From positions 142,132-206,131 of the forward strand of contig MNCI01023334.1 of assembly GCA_015680685.1 (NCBI GenBank): DNA of 64,000 bases, given 5' to 3'. The notes below the pieces were generated by a model, which saw only the letters and a list, made by a program, of their open reading frames with translations, was not told where the DNA came from and did no database searches. A program made the translations under genes and the position numbers. The number at the start of each line of letters is the position of its first letter. Within the stretch, counting starts at the first letter, position 1. Below, one piece after another: positions 33,131 through 45,056 of this stretch. The DNA is from Gnetum montanum (Eukaryota; Streptophyta; Gnetopsida; Gnetales; Gnetaceae).

Positions 33131-33627
33131 CGGGTCAGTGTATATTCGATGCTAGCATATTCTTGGATCTATCCCAGTGAGCTTGGAATATGACCATGTG
33201 AAGGTTGTTGACCATTTTTTCATAAATTTTATCAATTTTCTTTTCTTTTCTGGAGCAATCTTAGCATTGATGATAATTGACTTTCCATTTTTCAAAAATA
33301 CGTACTCGATTCCAATCAGTAGTATCTTCAATTCAAGGGGCTCTTATTTGAAACTGTTAGGAATTTCCAAGTCACCCCAATTGACATATCATTTTCTCCT
33401 TTGGAGATCTGGAGGTGAACTTGCTCAAGTTCATCCATACTTGCAACGTATTCATACATTAGGCCCTTAGTCGGTTCCATGCATAACGTACTGCTATTCA
33501 TATTAGCTATTAGCCACTAGGTGCCCTCTTATTTTGTGGCTGCTATGTACAATCATCTCTAAATCTCAGCTTTTGGTGCACACTGCTTGCATGCAGAGAT
33601 GAATGTTTGCTTTACTAACCATAACTT

Positions 33628-34113
33628 CTACACATAATGACACCTTAAATCGTTGTACGTGATACATGGAACTCTCTTCTTCTCAATCTTTTCAAACTCA
33701 TTTTCTTTTGATATCTCCAAGGAAAGATCTCTAATGTCCATTTTGGCATCAACTGTACTTAGCCATGCCCTTCCCATGATGATTGGAACGTCCCCCTTGC
33801 AGTTCTCCACTTTAATTACTAGAAAATCAACTGGATATGACCATCCACAAATAATGGTGATGATGTCTTCAACTAGTCCTAATGGAATAGTGATGGACTG
33901 GTCTACCAGTTTCAGCTGGATGTTGCTCTTCTTCAAAGGAGGAAGGTTCCACATTATGTACATCTCATGCGACATTAGATTAACACTAGAACCAGAATCT
34001 AGAAGAGGTTTACAAGGCTTATTCCTAGCAATTTTCAAGTAAACTAGGGGACTCCCAGGATCAACTAATTTTCTAGGGTAGGTTACTAGCTCAAATCTAA
34101 TGAGATACAGCAT
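33628..34113 (-). pseudogene. aspartic protease (A)
   Basis: The best-kept protease of the Athila-like set: 161 codons without a stop. Active site LLDSGSSVNLM, then NLPPLKKSNIQLKLVDQS, GLVEDI, and the second motif VPIIMGRAWL. It would process Gag. Flanking gag and pol are interrupted, so the locus as a whole is dead even though this domain is open. Confidence 0.8.
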
Positions 34114-36607
34114 GTGTCAGCATTACAGTATGGATTCAAGAGGGATTTTGATTTGAAGGGAACTCAGATAAAGAAGAAATAGAGAAAGCTGGAGGAACAA
34201 GGTTACCAACCATTGATGTATTTGAGGGCTTTAGTGGACTACGAGGTTATAAGAAGGGTCTTTTCTCTATTCATGGTTCTAACCTATTGGATGGGTTAAC
34301 CGATTACAAGTTAACTACCCTTGTAGTGTTTCTTTGTTGTTGTTGTGCAGGTAATTCACCCTGCATGGACGGAGCGGGTGGTAGTTGTGCAAGAGGTGGA
34401 GGGGTAGGTGCATGGACAAGATGTACATGAGGGTAGTAGGTGGTATCCCTCCTTGGATAGGATGATTGATATGTTTTAGGAGGATAGTGGTGAGATTGGT
34501 AAGTAGTAATATGACTAGAGGAGTCCCTTGGAGATAAAGGTTGCTAAACATAATAACCGTAGGGATCTGGTTGCTGGTAAGAGTATTGATGTTTTGGAGG
34601 TGGAAATGCCCACAATTGTGGTTGCTGCCACTACTGATATACTTTGTAAGGTTGCGGAGGAGTTCCACTTAGATAGCATTGTTGTGGTTGGTGGAATTGT
34701 CGAGGATTTCCTTGTGGATAAGGCAATCTTTTGGGTGTTTTCCTTTATGCAAGTCGTGGATGCAAGGCATACACCCTAGATTCCTGCAAGTGTGATACAA
34801 CTGGGTAACATCCCTTAGGATGTTCATACTAGCAAACATCACATCCACCATCATCATCCGAATCACTATCTACAACCATCTTACCTTTACCATTAGATAT
34901 GGCATGTTCAACTTTCTTATGCCTCCAACACTCACGATCACCACTTTGCTTCTTGGACTCTTCAGCAATTTTTAAAACAACTTGAAACTTATTGTCCATG
35001 GAGTCCCATAATTAATCAACCTTAGTCATAATTTCTTACTGCAATTTTTGGAATGGTAAGGTTTTCTAATTCACCACCTCATCTTTGGAAAATTCATTCT
35101 CACTCTCACAAAATCTAACCCCCTTTTTTCAAATAGAAGGATCTCTGTTGTATTCTTCTACACTTTCACATTTTTTGAGCTCTCCATCCTCTTTGGCTAC
35201 CTGCTCAATTAATTTTTGAATCTGATGGACACTCAAATCTATCAATCTCCCTTGGGCATAGATGCCAAGGGTTTTCCTGGTTTTAGACTGCAACCCATCT
35301 ATGATATGGTGAAGCTGATCAAGCTAAGAGTATCCATGGCCAGGACACCTATGTAATAAAGAGTAGTAATAACCAATAGCAACATCTAAGGGCTCATGAT
35401 TTCCTTATTTCCACCCTTGAATTTATTTTCTTAAATTGGATACTCAGGAGTACGTTTGATATTTATCATTGAATAATTCCAACATCATACTCCACTGCTT
35501 GATTAATTCTAGTTCCAAGGATCGATACCAACTTTCTGCTTCCTTTATGAGTGTCCTTGTAAATAATTTCATCTTTTGCCATTCATTTTCAATGAACTAC
35601 AAGGCACCTGCATCTTGGAAAGCCTAGAGATGATTTTGTTGATTAGCATCATATCCTCCCTTGAATTGAGGGATATTGTTCATATCAAGCCTCTTTATTC
35701 TGCTATCCTTCACATGCCTTATTAGAATCCTCATAGCCTCTACAACATTCAACATGCCCTAAGTAGCAAGTAGAGATTCATCAAGGCCATAATGGTGGTT
35801 CCTATGATGCTTCCTACTAGCCCTTATTTCTTGATGATGGGCCTCTCTGGATTGCCCAAATCTTCTATCACGACTATCCCAATGATCCCTTCTATTATTC
35901 TGGTCCTATCAATCACCTCCATCATGGTTATTTCATATGTGGCCATGATCTGAACCTAATGAAGAAAAAGATAATGATGAAGGGGTAGAAGAAGGGGAAA
36001 TTGCTTTGCGTTGACGCCTATCACCCTTCCTTTGATGCTTGTAACCATGATCATGATCATGATCTCATTTATCCTTCTTTTCCTAACTTGCCTCTCTAGA
36101 TCCATTTTTGTCATTGGATCTGTTTTGAGCAGAACCTAGATTGTGAACTATGGAGAGTACATTCTAGTTAAGCGCTCCTTGAACAAAATTAAAGAAAGGA
36201 GAATCACTAAAGAAGTGGTCACCTTCATCAATTGGGCTAAGTGGAGGTAGAAAGATGTTTGACCCCTTGCCCTTCATAAGCTCGTGCTGATGCTTTAGCT
36301 AATGACCCCTTAATCTTTGTGCTTCAGTGGGATGATAATCCTTTGAGTTAGGATCTTGCATCTCATATTCTCCACGGATATGTTAAAGCTCATGTCATGC
36401 TAGCATTAATTGGAGCATTGCTGAAATAGATTGGTTAGGTGGCAACAAAATGTTGCCTTTTATGTCACACCACCACATGAGTTCATCTTAATGTAACATG
36501 AAGGTAAAGTCTAGTACATACTCATCAAGATGAGCATATACCACCTGGTATTGTTGAGGTACTTGAACTACCCTGGGCGGAGATGGGCTCCTATGAGAAG
36601 AAGACAT
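34114..36607 (-). pseudogene. Athila-type gag remnant (A)
   Basis: Starts at ATG 36607 (MSSSHRSPSPPRVVQ) and shows the shared N-terminal block DEYVLDFTF before a TAA near 36490. The GN.LLPPN motif, an R/S- and His-rich segment (35880-36080), capsid core (35250-35680) and a Cys/His segment (34690-34790, CMPCIHDLHKGKHPKDC) follow, then a Pro-rich end. Many stops. The knuckle spacing is degenerate compared with 4305-4343. Confidence 0.7.
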
Positions 36608-36748
36608 TTTGTGTTAATAAATAGCATGTAGTTAAAATTTAAATTAATGATAATAATGATAACTTTTTTCGTAGGATTTGACACTTAGGTTTTGAACAAC
36701 GAGGGTACTAGATTTCACTAGGCTTAGATAGTGCACAATGAACTACAG

Positions 36749-36767
36749 TCCCCAGCAACGACACCAA
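36749..36767 (-). other. primer-binding site of A, tRNA-Asp type
   Basis: Plus strand TCCCCAGCAACGACACCAA beside LTR 2; two or three changes from the tRNA-Asp 3' end. Confidence 0.8.
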
Positions 36768-37592
36768 TGATGAGCGGCAAGGTACCCCTACACCCAACCA
36801 TATAAATCATAAGTATTCATGTGCAATTCGATTGAATTCCATAGACTGTAATTACTAACTACACTAAAGCTAAATGGGGTGTGTGTGTTGTTCATTCGTT
36901 GTCTTCTTAGTTCCACTTGTGGAATGCAATTGTATGGTTAAGTGTGACTGAGGCATATGATTTTTATTGTTTTGTATTTTTATGAAATTACTTACCTAGA
37001 ACAAGAATAAAAGTAAGAGTGATTAAAAATAAAAGTGATTAATTGCTAAGGAAACTAAAGTCTAATCTAACCTAACACAAGTAACCATTCCCACTTCTCG
37101 GACACATCCTGAACTTCATGTAAACACTGCTGGGTTGTCAAATGCTAATCATATTACTCAAAGGGTTCATGCTTGTGTAATTTAATAATTTTCTTAATTG
37201 ATCAAAATGAATTTCTGAACTAATAACATGAATGTAAAGTGCATAAAATAAAATAAAATATAAATGTGTAAGAAAAAAAATCTCAAGTGTTGTAAGGATC
37301 AATTAAAGAGCTCGTCTTTATTGCCAATACAATGGTGTGCCCAAGTACATCAATGCTTGAATAAAGATCCATCCACACTTAGACCTCCTACTATGGGCAC
37401 CTGGAAAATATTCTACTTTCAAATGGACAAACTACAAGAGTTTCCCTACTTGACTACTAAAAACATGCTCCCAATTGTGCACGTGGGCGTTGTATTTATA
37501 GACTTGGGAGTAACTCGGGAATAATCGCTCTAATAATTAGAGTAATCACTCTAATAATAACTGCTATAATAATTAGAGTAACTGCTTCATCA
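36768..37592 (-). repeat. LTR 2 of the array, shared
   Basis: TGATGAGCGGC to GCTTCATCA, 825 bp, closely similar to LTR 1 apart from a short internal deletion near 37155. TATA box at 37493-37500 (minus strand). It has a primer site on its left and a polypurine tract on its right, so it bounds two internal regions. Confidence 0.88.
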
Positions 37593-37604
37593 TACCTCCA
37601 CAAC
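37593..37604 (-). other. polypurine tract of B, decayed
   Basis: TACCTCCACAAC on the plus strand beside LTR 2. The next 190 bp match the 3' tail of A until the shared CAATTAGGAAAGAA (31679 and 37778), after which A continues into pol and B does not. Confidence 0.7.
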
Positions 37605-37794
37605 TAAATAAAAACTCATCCTCGAGTATAGAAGAAGAGGAAAAAGCTCTTTACAAAATATATTAGGGAGCTGTGGACTTATTTGACTGACATGTAGAGT
37701 GACACAGAGAAAACAGACAAATACAGAAGTGCCCAAGCATACAATATTACAATTATGTACAAATTTGATGTTTATGACAATTAGGAAAGAACAC

Positions 37795-39990
37795 CAATGG
37801 ATCCAAAGGACATCCAACCCCTTTTGGCAATAGAAGAATGAGGGAGAGGTAGAAGAGATCCAATAGTCATGAATAATCTCTTGTGAGTGATATGGTTGCA
37901 TCCTCCTTAGTGACGATAGTCCTGCTTCCAGTCCACGCTTCCCACAACAATCACAAAAAAATAAAGGATTAGTATATATAGTACATAAATAATGGCTAAA
38001 TACCTTGACTCATTGATGATTTTATCTAGCTAACTTATGGTTGTGATATATTGATTGCTTGATATTGTTAATGGAAAGACTAACGAATGGGTTAAATAAG
38101 AGAAGCGATTCATATAATTCAGAAAAACCTTAACACAAGGAGCAGTGGAAAGAGGGTATTCACAACAATAAAAAGGAATTCATTACAAACATTTATGAAG
38201 GTGCATACAATTTGGATGACATGGATGGGTTAAATAAAAAGAATTTGATTGTAACAATGTCTAAGGGTAAAGAACTTAACTTAACCAAACCAAAAGATAT
38301 GCAGGTGAGTCCTCCCCAAAGTAGGCATACGCCTTTTACACCCTTGCATAAATTCAAACCAAGGAGTTTGTGGGCTCCATGGATGATTAATGATTATGGA
38401 AAGTTAAGTGCAAAAACCCGAAAGTAACTGACTGAGAAACCTGACACATCAAACCAAAACACTGAATCAAAACATGAAACTGACAATGAGGTGACATATG
38501 GAAAGCATAGATGGATGACAGAGAAAGTGGAATGGAGTTTTTAATTATGGTCACATACAACCTCTTATGAATTTTGTGATTAATTGACTTGATAGGTTCC
38601 TTCCTTAGTCCAAATCAAAACCACCCACTTTTAGTAACTTTGCATCGACATTCTAAGGCAAGTCCATCCCATGAAATACAAGAATGTTCCCACAAAACAA
38701 CCACCATTCCAAATGGGAGAGAAGATAGGAAGTGAGAAAGGGCCTTAGTTAGAGGAGACAAGACAAGTATTATAACCATGTAGCCCTTTTATTTGGTCTA
38801 AGGGGTGTGCTTTGAATTCCCATGTTTTTTTTTGAATGGGAACCACACCATGCAAAGACCCATGCAATTTTTGCATTTATTTTTTCCAAGGGGTGTGCTT
38901 TGAATCCTCATCCTTGTTTTTTTTTTTGGCAAGGATGAGGACTACACCATGTAATGACTTATTTAGCTTCCTATTATGAAATGACATGGAATAGTGAGAA
39001 GCTTATGACAACGCTCCTACACATAGGAAAATAGAAAAGCATAAAGAAAACCACATTCCTTTGAAGCCACACCTTGTCCAAACCTTTGATTCCTTCCTAA
39101 TTTCAGAAACTACACAAGTCACCAATTTATTAAAGTTGCATTAATGAAAAAGAGACTACATGCTTCCAAAATAAGGAAAACCATAGAGTAAGTGGATGGG
39201 TGGATGATGTGGACTCACTACCTATTACATGAGAAGAAACCATGTCCTAATAATTAGTAACAACCATCAAAGTTAGAAACTAGACATCAATAATCACATT
39301 ACAAATGAAACCTACCACCATCGAGTAGCACATTACCATTATACTTGGCACCTTATTAGTAAAAAGAGTATAGAATTATACCAAACATAAGAAAATATAA
39401 AAGAAAGTGAAAGAGTATCCAAGAAATATTAAATATACTAACAATAGTGTAAAATAAAAACTTAAAAAAGATCAATAATCCTAAAAATAAAAAGATGTAA
39501 AACAAAAAGTTTTAAAACCAAAAATGTGTAAAAAAAGAAGTCAAAATACACTTAAGAATCATAAAAATTAGAATGGGGGGTGACCTCCATGACTAAACAT
39601 TTGATCATGACTAGGATTAATAAGTGGATGAATAGGATCCATGCATGTACGAAATGTTAGAGCTTCATCATGCCCTAGCCACTAGGTGTCTATTGGTGGT
39701 ATGGTGGCTTGGTAGAGAAATTGTTAATCACAAACTTGATTATAGAAAGCACAGTGGAGAAGGTTAGATGATGTATGTACATTATGAGGGAAATTTGACC
39801 CACTATGACACCCTTGACTAGATGGCAGTATGCATGGATCTGTGTGTCCCTTCACATTGGTGAATTCACTGGATGTTGGAGTGTGAGGTGGAGGCCTAAA
39901 TTAGGTGATAAGAGGCATTGAGTTTAAAAAGGAAGGTGCATTACAGTGTTGGGCTTGTGCTGTGTTGGAGGATGCAATGGTTTCAGAATC
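37795..39990 (-). other. conserved non-coding module replacing pol (B)
   Basis: No polymerase or integrase motif. Shares blocks with 1110-3060, including the GTGTGCTTTGAATTCCCAT / ACCACACCATGCAAAGAC pair near 38805-38865 and the AGTGAGAAAGGGCCTTAG block near 38730. The small plus-strand frame at 38212-38427 is not supported as a gene. Confidence 0.5.
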
Positions 39991-39993
39991 ATG

Positions 39994-42011
39994 CTATCTC
40001 TTTCTATGACCATGCCTAAAAAAATGATGCTTCGAACGATGAGGAGGACTCCCAGAGTTATTGATAGTAATAGCACAAGTAATGTTCATGGGTTGGTGTT
40101 GTGGTGAAGAACCTTTTGGTACTACTGGTGGCAATGTAGGAGGAGGTGAAGTATGGGAGCATTGAGAGCAAGGAGAAGTATAAGGAGAATGAGGTGGTGA
40201 TCTTGTAGGAGAGGACATGGGTTGATGATACTCAGGAGAGTGATGATGACAAAGTGAAGTAGAGGATGTTGATCTAGTTGGAGAAACAGGGTGTTGAACA
40301 TGATAAGCACCTGGTTTCAAATGGTATGAAGAGTGTGGCTAGTTTGGTGATGGCCTCCTCTACGACTGGGAGTTTTACCACAGCGGTTGAGCATAGTACT
40401 AAGGCCAATAAGAATTTTCTCATGGATAGTATGATGAGTTGTAGGATTGCCCATAAAGTTGTGGAATAGGAATGTGCCCAACCATGTACTTCTGTACAAA
40501 ATCTGGATGTAACATTCTTCCTCAATGCTCATGTAGATGTAACAAGATTAGGCATTGCCCTTTTGGGTGATCATATAGGCAAACATTGCATTGATACTTA
40601 TGTTTTATGGTTGAGCCCATATCCTCATTTTCTTTAGTCCTTCTTTCTGATTGTTGAATGGTGTTCTACCCTATTTCTAGGTTTAGTATCCTCTATTTGT
40701 TTTGGTCATCAAAGTTATCTTGTGTGGGTCCCCCCTAATAATGTTTGCATATTCTCTACATTTTTCATGTACCCACTCCATCATCTTGTTGATCTTTGCC
40801 TTAATTTCATCTAGTGATTTTAGTGTTAGCAAAGGTACACATGGTTTCACCTCCTTAAGGTGAGTTGATTTCTCCTCTTTATGATTATGGACCTTTGTTA
40901 CTTTAAGAGTTTGGTCCTGTTGAGATTTTTCAACATTCTTCCATTTGGCTATTTCTCCTTCTTCTTTTACTACCTACTTAATAAGCTCTTGGAATTGATG
41001 GGTTCATAGTTCATATAGTTGACCTAGGGCATAAATCTCTAGGCTCTCCCTTATTTCATTATAGAGCCCATCCATGATGTGATACATTAGCCTTTCCTCC
41101 GAGAACCCATGGCCTGGGCATTTGTTTAAAAAAGAGTAATATCTTTCTAAGGCCATGTCCAAGGGTTCATGTTGCCCTTTTTTCCACTTTTGGATTTGTC
41201 TCCTCAAGGCTGACAGTCTTGCATAGGTTTGATATCTTTTATTGAAGAGGTTTACCATTATCGGCCAACAGCGAATTGATTTTAGCTTTTAAGGCCCATA
41301 TCATAATTTTGCTTGGCCAATGAGTGTCATAGAAAAGAGCTTAAGTCTTTGCCACCCATTATTAATATTTTTCCATGCACAAGCATCATAGAAGGCTTGT
41401 AAATGATGTTGTGGATCTAAATCATAGCCTCTTGAAAACTTGGGAAAGTTGTTTAAATCAAGCCTGGGTAGATGGCTTTCCTTACGATGCCTGCAGGATA
41501 TTCAAACAACCTCTTGTATATGCATTAGGCTCTTAGTGGCCAGTAGGGGTTCAATGTCACTAAGTAAATCATGAGTTTTTGAGTTGGGACAATGTTCTCT
41601 ATGTTCATGCTGGCATTCTTGATTTTGCCCATGGGTTCAATTTTTATTTCTATGTCAACCCCTTGAGGAATAGTCATCCATGTCGCAACCCAACATTGAA
41701 AGAATAGAGAAAGAGAGGGAACTAAAAAACTTGTCATGAATTTTGTAAGTCTTCCAATCATCCCCTAACGTACTCTTGCTATCCATTGAGAAGGTCCTAG
41801 GTCTTATAGGCCCCCTCATTCTAAGGGATGTCCCATCTTCACTAGAGGTGTCTGAGTTGGATGACAAAAGTCCTTGAGTATCATTGGGGTGTTTATGAAC
41901 ATATGAAACTCCTGCATAAGATTGAGTACTCTAAACTTCTTTGTTGGTTCTCCAATGAATTGCCTCATTAGATGTTGTGTTATCATTGTCTTGTTAAAGA
42001 GACATTTTTGT
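39994..42011 (-). pseudogene. gag remnant (B)
   Basis: Minus strand. Start near 42011 (MSL then TAA), N-terminal block with SSNSDTSSEDGTSLRMRGP and RPRTFSMDSKST (41655-41867), capsid core 41004-41258 (MVNLFNKRYQTYARLSALRR, HEPLDMALERYYSFLNKCPG), and a Ser/Pro-rich C-terminal segment 39994-40320. The N-terminal block differs from A and resembles the gag at 56466-56684, so B is a separate subfamily. No protease is recognisable. Confidence 0.65.
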
Positions 42012-42120
42012 GAATTGTGTGTGACTTAATTGAATTTAATTTCTTTGTTTGAAAGATATATTGTTAATACCCTATTACAACGATCTTGTATGATATAACT
42101 AATCTAGATAACTAGCACCA

Positions 42121-42138
42121 TCTTGGCAGTGGCGCCAA
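42121..42138 (-). other. primer-binding site of B, tRNA-Asp type
   Basis: Plus strand TCTTGGCAGTGGCGCCAA beside LTR 3. Confidence 0.85.
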
Positions 42139-43259
42139 TGATGAGCAGCAAGGTACCTCTATGCTCAACCATACGAATATGAGCATGTACGCGTGATCCA
42201 ATTGAATTCCACGGATAGACTAGTTGTGGTATCTAGGTAGTTATACATTGATCGCAGTTCACTATCTTTCCACCTGGACTAGTATTTGCTTTGTCACGTA
42301 TGGTTTAGTCCAAAGTGAGGTGTATGATATGATTCTAAACTAGGCTACTCCTAGAGACAATGGGAAACAATCTTGATTAAGCTAATAGGAAACATAAAGT
42401 AAAATTTAAGTTAGCCTAAGTGCAATGAGCATTTGTCCTTAATCATCCATACACCTTTTGGACCTCGTGTACTACTTTTGGGAATTCCAAGCACACATTA
42501 CTTGAGCACTACTAGATACACTACTAGGTTACCAAATAGTTACACTTAAATGTTTGTGATTAAGTCGTACTCATTCTGCGTTAGCAACAGGAAGTGTAAA
42601 TGACAATAAAGGAAATATTAACTAGATAGACAACAATAAATAATTAATAATTAAAGTAAATAAAAGATAAGTAAATAAGAATGAAAGTGAGACTAATTAA
42701 AAATAAAAGTGATTAATTGCTAAGGAAACTAAAGTCTAATCTAGCCTAACACAAGTAACTATTCCCAGTTCCTGGACACATCCTGAACTTCGTGCAAACA
42801 CTATTGGGCTGTCAAATGCTAATTGTTTCTGAGCTACCAAGTGTCAGACGTATGCTTGAAGGGGTCATGCTTGTGTAATTTAACAATATGCTTAATTGAT
42901 AAAAATGAATTATTGTACTAATAACATGAATGTAAAGTGCATAAAATAAAATAAAATAAAATATAAATGTGTAAGCAAACAAATCTCAAGTGCTGCAAGG
43001 ATGAATCAAAGAGCTCATCTTTATTGCCAACACAATGGTGTGCATAGATACATCAATGCTTGAAGAAAGATCTATCCACACTTAGACCTCCTACTGTGGG
43101 CACTTAGAAAATATTCTACTTTCGAATGGAAAAACTTCAAGAGTTTCCCTACTTAACTACTAAAAACATACTCCAAATTGTGCACCTAAGCGCTATATTT
43201 ATAGACTCAGGAGTAACCCGGGAATAACTGCTCTAATAATTAGAGTAACCACTTTATCA
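42139..43259 (-). repeat. LTR 3 of the array, chimeric
   Basis: 1,121 bp. From 42139 to about 42670 it matches the reverse complement of the pol-less element's LTR family (9019-9821), for example CTAGTTGTGGTATCTAG and GGACTAGTATTTGCTTTGTC. From about 42690 to 43259 it matches LTRs 1 and 2 (AATAAAAGTGATTAATTGCT and onward). A TATA box is at 43196-43203 on the minus strand. Confidence 0.8.
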
Positions 43260-43350
43260 TGGTTCTAATTATTACTCTAATTATTAGAGTGGTTATTATT
43301 AGAGTAATAATTAAAGTGGTTATCATTAGAGAGGTTATTTTAATTATTAG
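43260..43350. repeat. AT-rich fold-back next to LTR 3
   Basis: Copies of TCTAATTATTAGAGTGGTTA in inverted orientation relative to the CTAATAATTAGAGTAACCAC end of LTR 3 (43230-43255). Together they can form a hairpin. Confidence 0.6.
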
Positions 43351-44092
43351 AGCCATAATATAATATTAAATTGTGTTATGTTACAATAAACATAACAAAA
43401 TAAATATCAAACCTAAGATGCTAGGTTTGAAATACAAGATTGTTACATAACAAGCATAGCTAAAACATTGATTTCTTTTTCTAAAAGTAATAAACTTTTC
43501 CACATCAACATTAATAAAGAGATTAGCAATAGCCTAAAAAACCAACATAAAATGCCTCTAATTCACATTAACTCTTTTGACAAGTCCTGGCGGTGAAATG
43601 AGTGAATTCAATTAACTACCAAATTAAAAATTTTACGTTTAGTTTAAAGTGTTGTCTTCTCTTTGTCTCTGTCTATTGACTATCACAATAGTGAGTTATG
43701 TCCAGTTACCTTATTCCCACATTGTTGTTGCTGATTTGGGTTTATTTCTGTTCATGTTGGTTTTTGAGTGTGCATTTGCTTTTTTCTTTTTTGTTTGGAT
43801 TCCTTTTTATGATTTGGGTTTATTCCCACATTACTGTTGTTGACTTGGGTCTATTTTTGTTCAAGTCTATTAAGAGCATGATAGGTCTCGTCTGGGCTCT
43901 ACATTGACATTTAGGTAACTAGACTGGCCTCCTTGCTCCTTTTCCTCCTACTTTTCTTGTTTTTTCTTCTCACACCTATATGGTTTCCACTACTACTGAC
44001 AAAACCAAGCTCATGGATTATCAACTATAGCTTATCTAGCAGCAGCCTCACCCTCACATGAACTTGTTCAATCTCTTCCTTCCCCACATTCC
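43351..44092. other. flank of the MYB gene
   Basis: AT-rich. A direct repeat of about 50 bp (TTATTCCCACATT...GTTGTTG then CTATTTTTGTTCA or similar) occurs near 43709 and 43818. Small open frames here are hydrophobic by composition. It may be 5' flank or untranslated leader of the MYB relic; no promoter is identified with confidence. Confidence 0.4.
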
Positions 44093-45051
44093 ATGGCAGC
44101 AAACATCACCCATAGCCTCAGCAAGCCAGGATCTGTCCTACATTACCAGCTCCACCACTACTGCTTCCACCCTGACTGCAGCATTACCAATAATAATAAC
44201 AACAATAGCAACTACAACTCACCGGTGGCACCAAAACATAGAACCTCCAAAGTCGGCCTTCTGAGCAAACCCAGCATCATCAAGGACCGATGGACAATCG
44301 AAGAAGATAGGTTGAAAATGATTAGCTTATTGCTTCTAGGCTTTCTAGGCTTCTATTACGGGTTTTGAGATTGCTAAAACCATTAATGGTAGAATCACAA
44401 TATCACATTTAATTCCTTTGGAAAGAATAGGTGCCCACTTCCAAGCTTACAGAAGGATAAATGGTATCACATGATTTGTTTGATTCTTGCAATGTGTGGA
44501 TAGGCTGCTAGTGAAACTGGTGCAGAAATTCAGGCTCAAAACATCGTCATAGATCACTTAGATGCTTCCAGGCCAGGTGGGGAAGTAGTGCAAAGAAAGA
44601 TGGCACAGTCACCTACGACCAAACATCAAGGTTTCTACATTCTATTCTATTTCTTTCTTGCAAAACAAAGAATTTACTTTATTGTTCATCATTTTGTCTA
44701 GATCTTGATATTAGATTTGTTGAAGCAGAAGAATATCTAGATAGAGGAACAGGAGAGAATGCTAGTGCATATCCATAGGGATTTGGGCAACAGGTGGGCT
44801 AAGATTTCCAAGCAGCTGTTGGGCAAAACTGAAAACGCAATCAAGAATCACTGGTACACCACAAAAAGAAGACAAAGCACTAGTCGAAGGTTAAGAAGAA
44901 ACTTCGATGCCTCCTCCTCCTCAAAGACCCACAAAAGCTCATTCCTACAGGACTACATAAAAATTCTAAGTGACACTAACAACAACAACCAGAACCAGCA
45001 ACAGCCCAAACAATCTCCACCATTTTATTTTGCTGATGCAATTTTCTCTTC

Positions 45052-45056
45052 GGTAG
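45052..45056. repeat. target-site duplication GGTAG, left copy
   Basis: GGTAG before the solo LTR; AGTAG follows it at 46698-46702, one mismatch. Confidence 0.65.

Larger units (their letters stand above)
30622..43259 (-). mobile_element. LTR-internal-LTR-internal-LTR array
   Basis: Three LTRs (30622-31491, 36768-37592, 42139-43259) alternate with internal regions A (31492-36767) and B (37593-42138), all minus strand. Each internal region has its own primer site at the right and polypurine tract at the left, so the middle LTR serves as 5' LTR of A and 3' LTR of B. No matching target duplication is seen at the outer ends (ATACT left, TGGTT right). This is the expected product of unequal recombination between LTRs of two related elements. 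Confidence 0.8.

Noticed and set aside
43649-43907. Hydrophobic open frames that look like membrane proteins.
   Set aside because: T-rich direct repeat gives Leu/Phe-rich translation in two frames; no gene structure.
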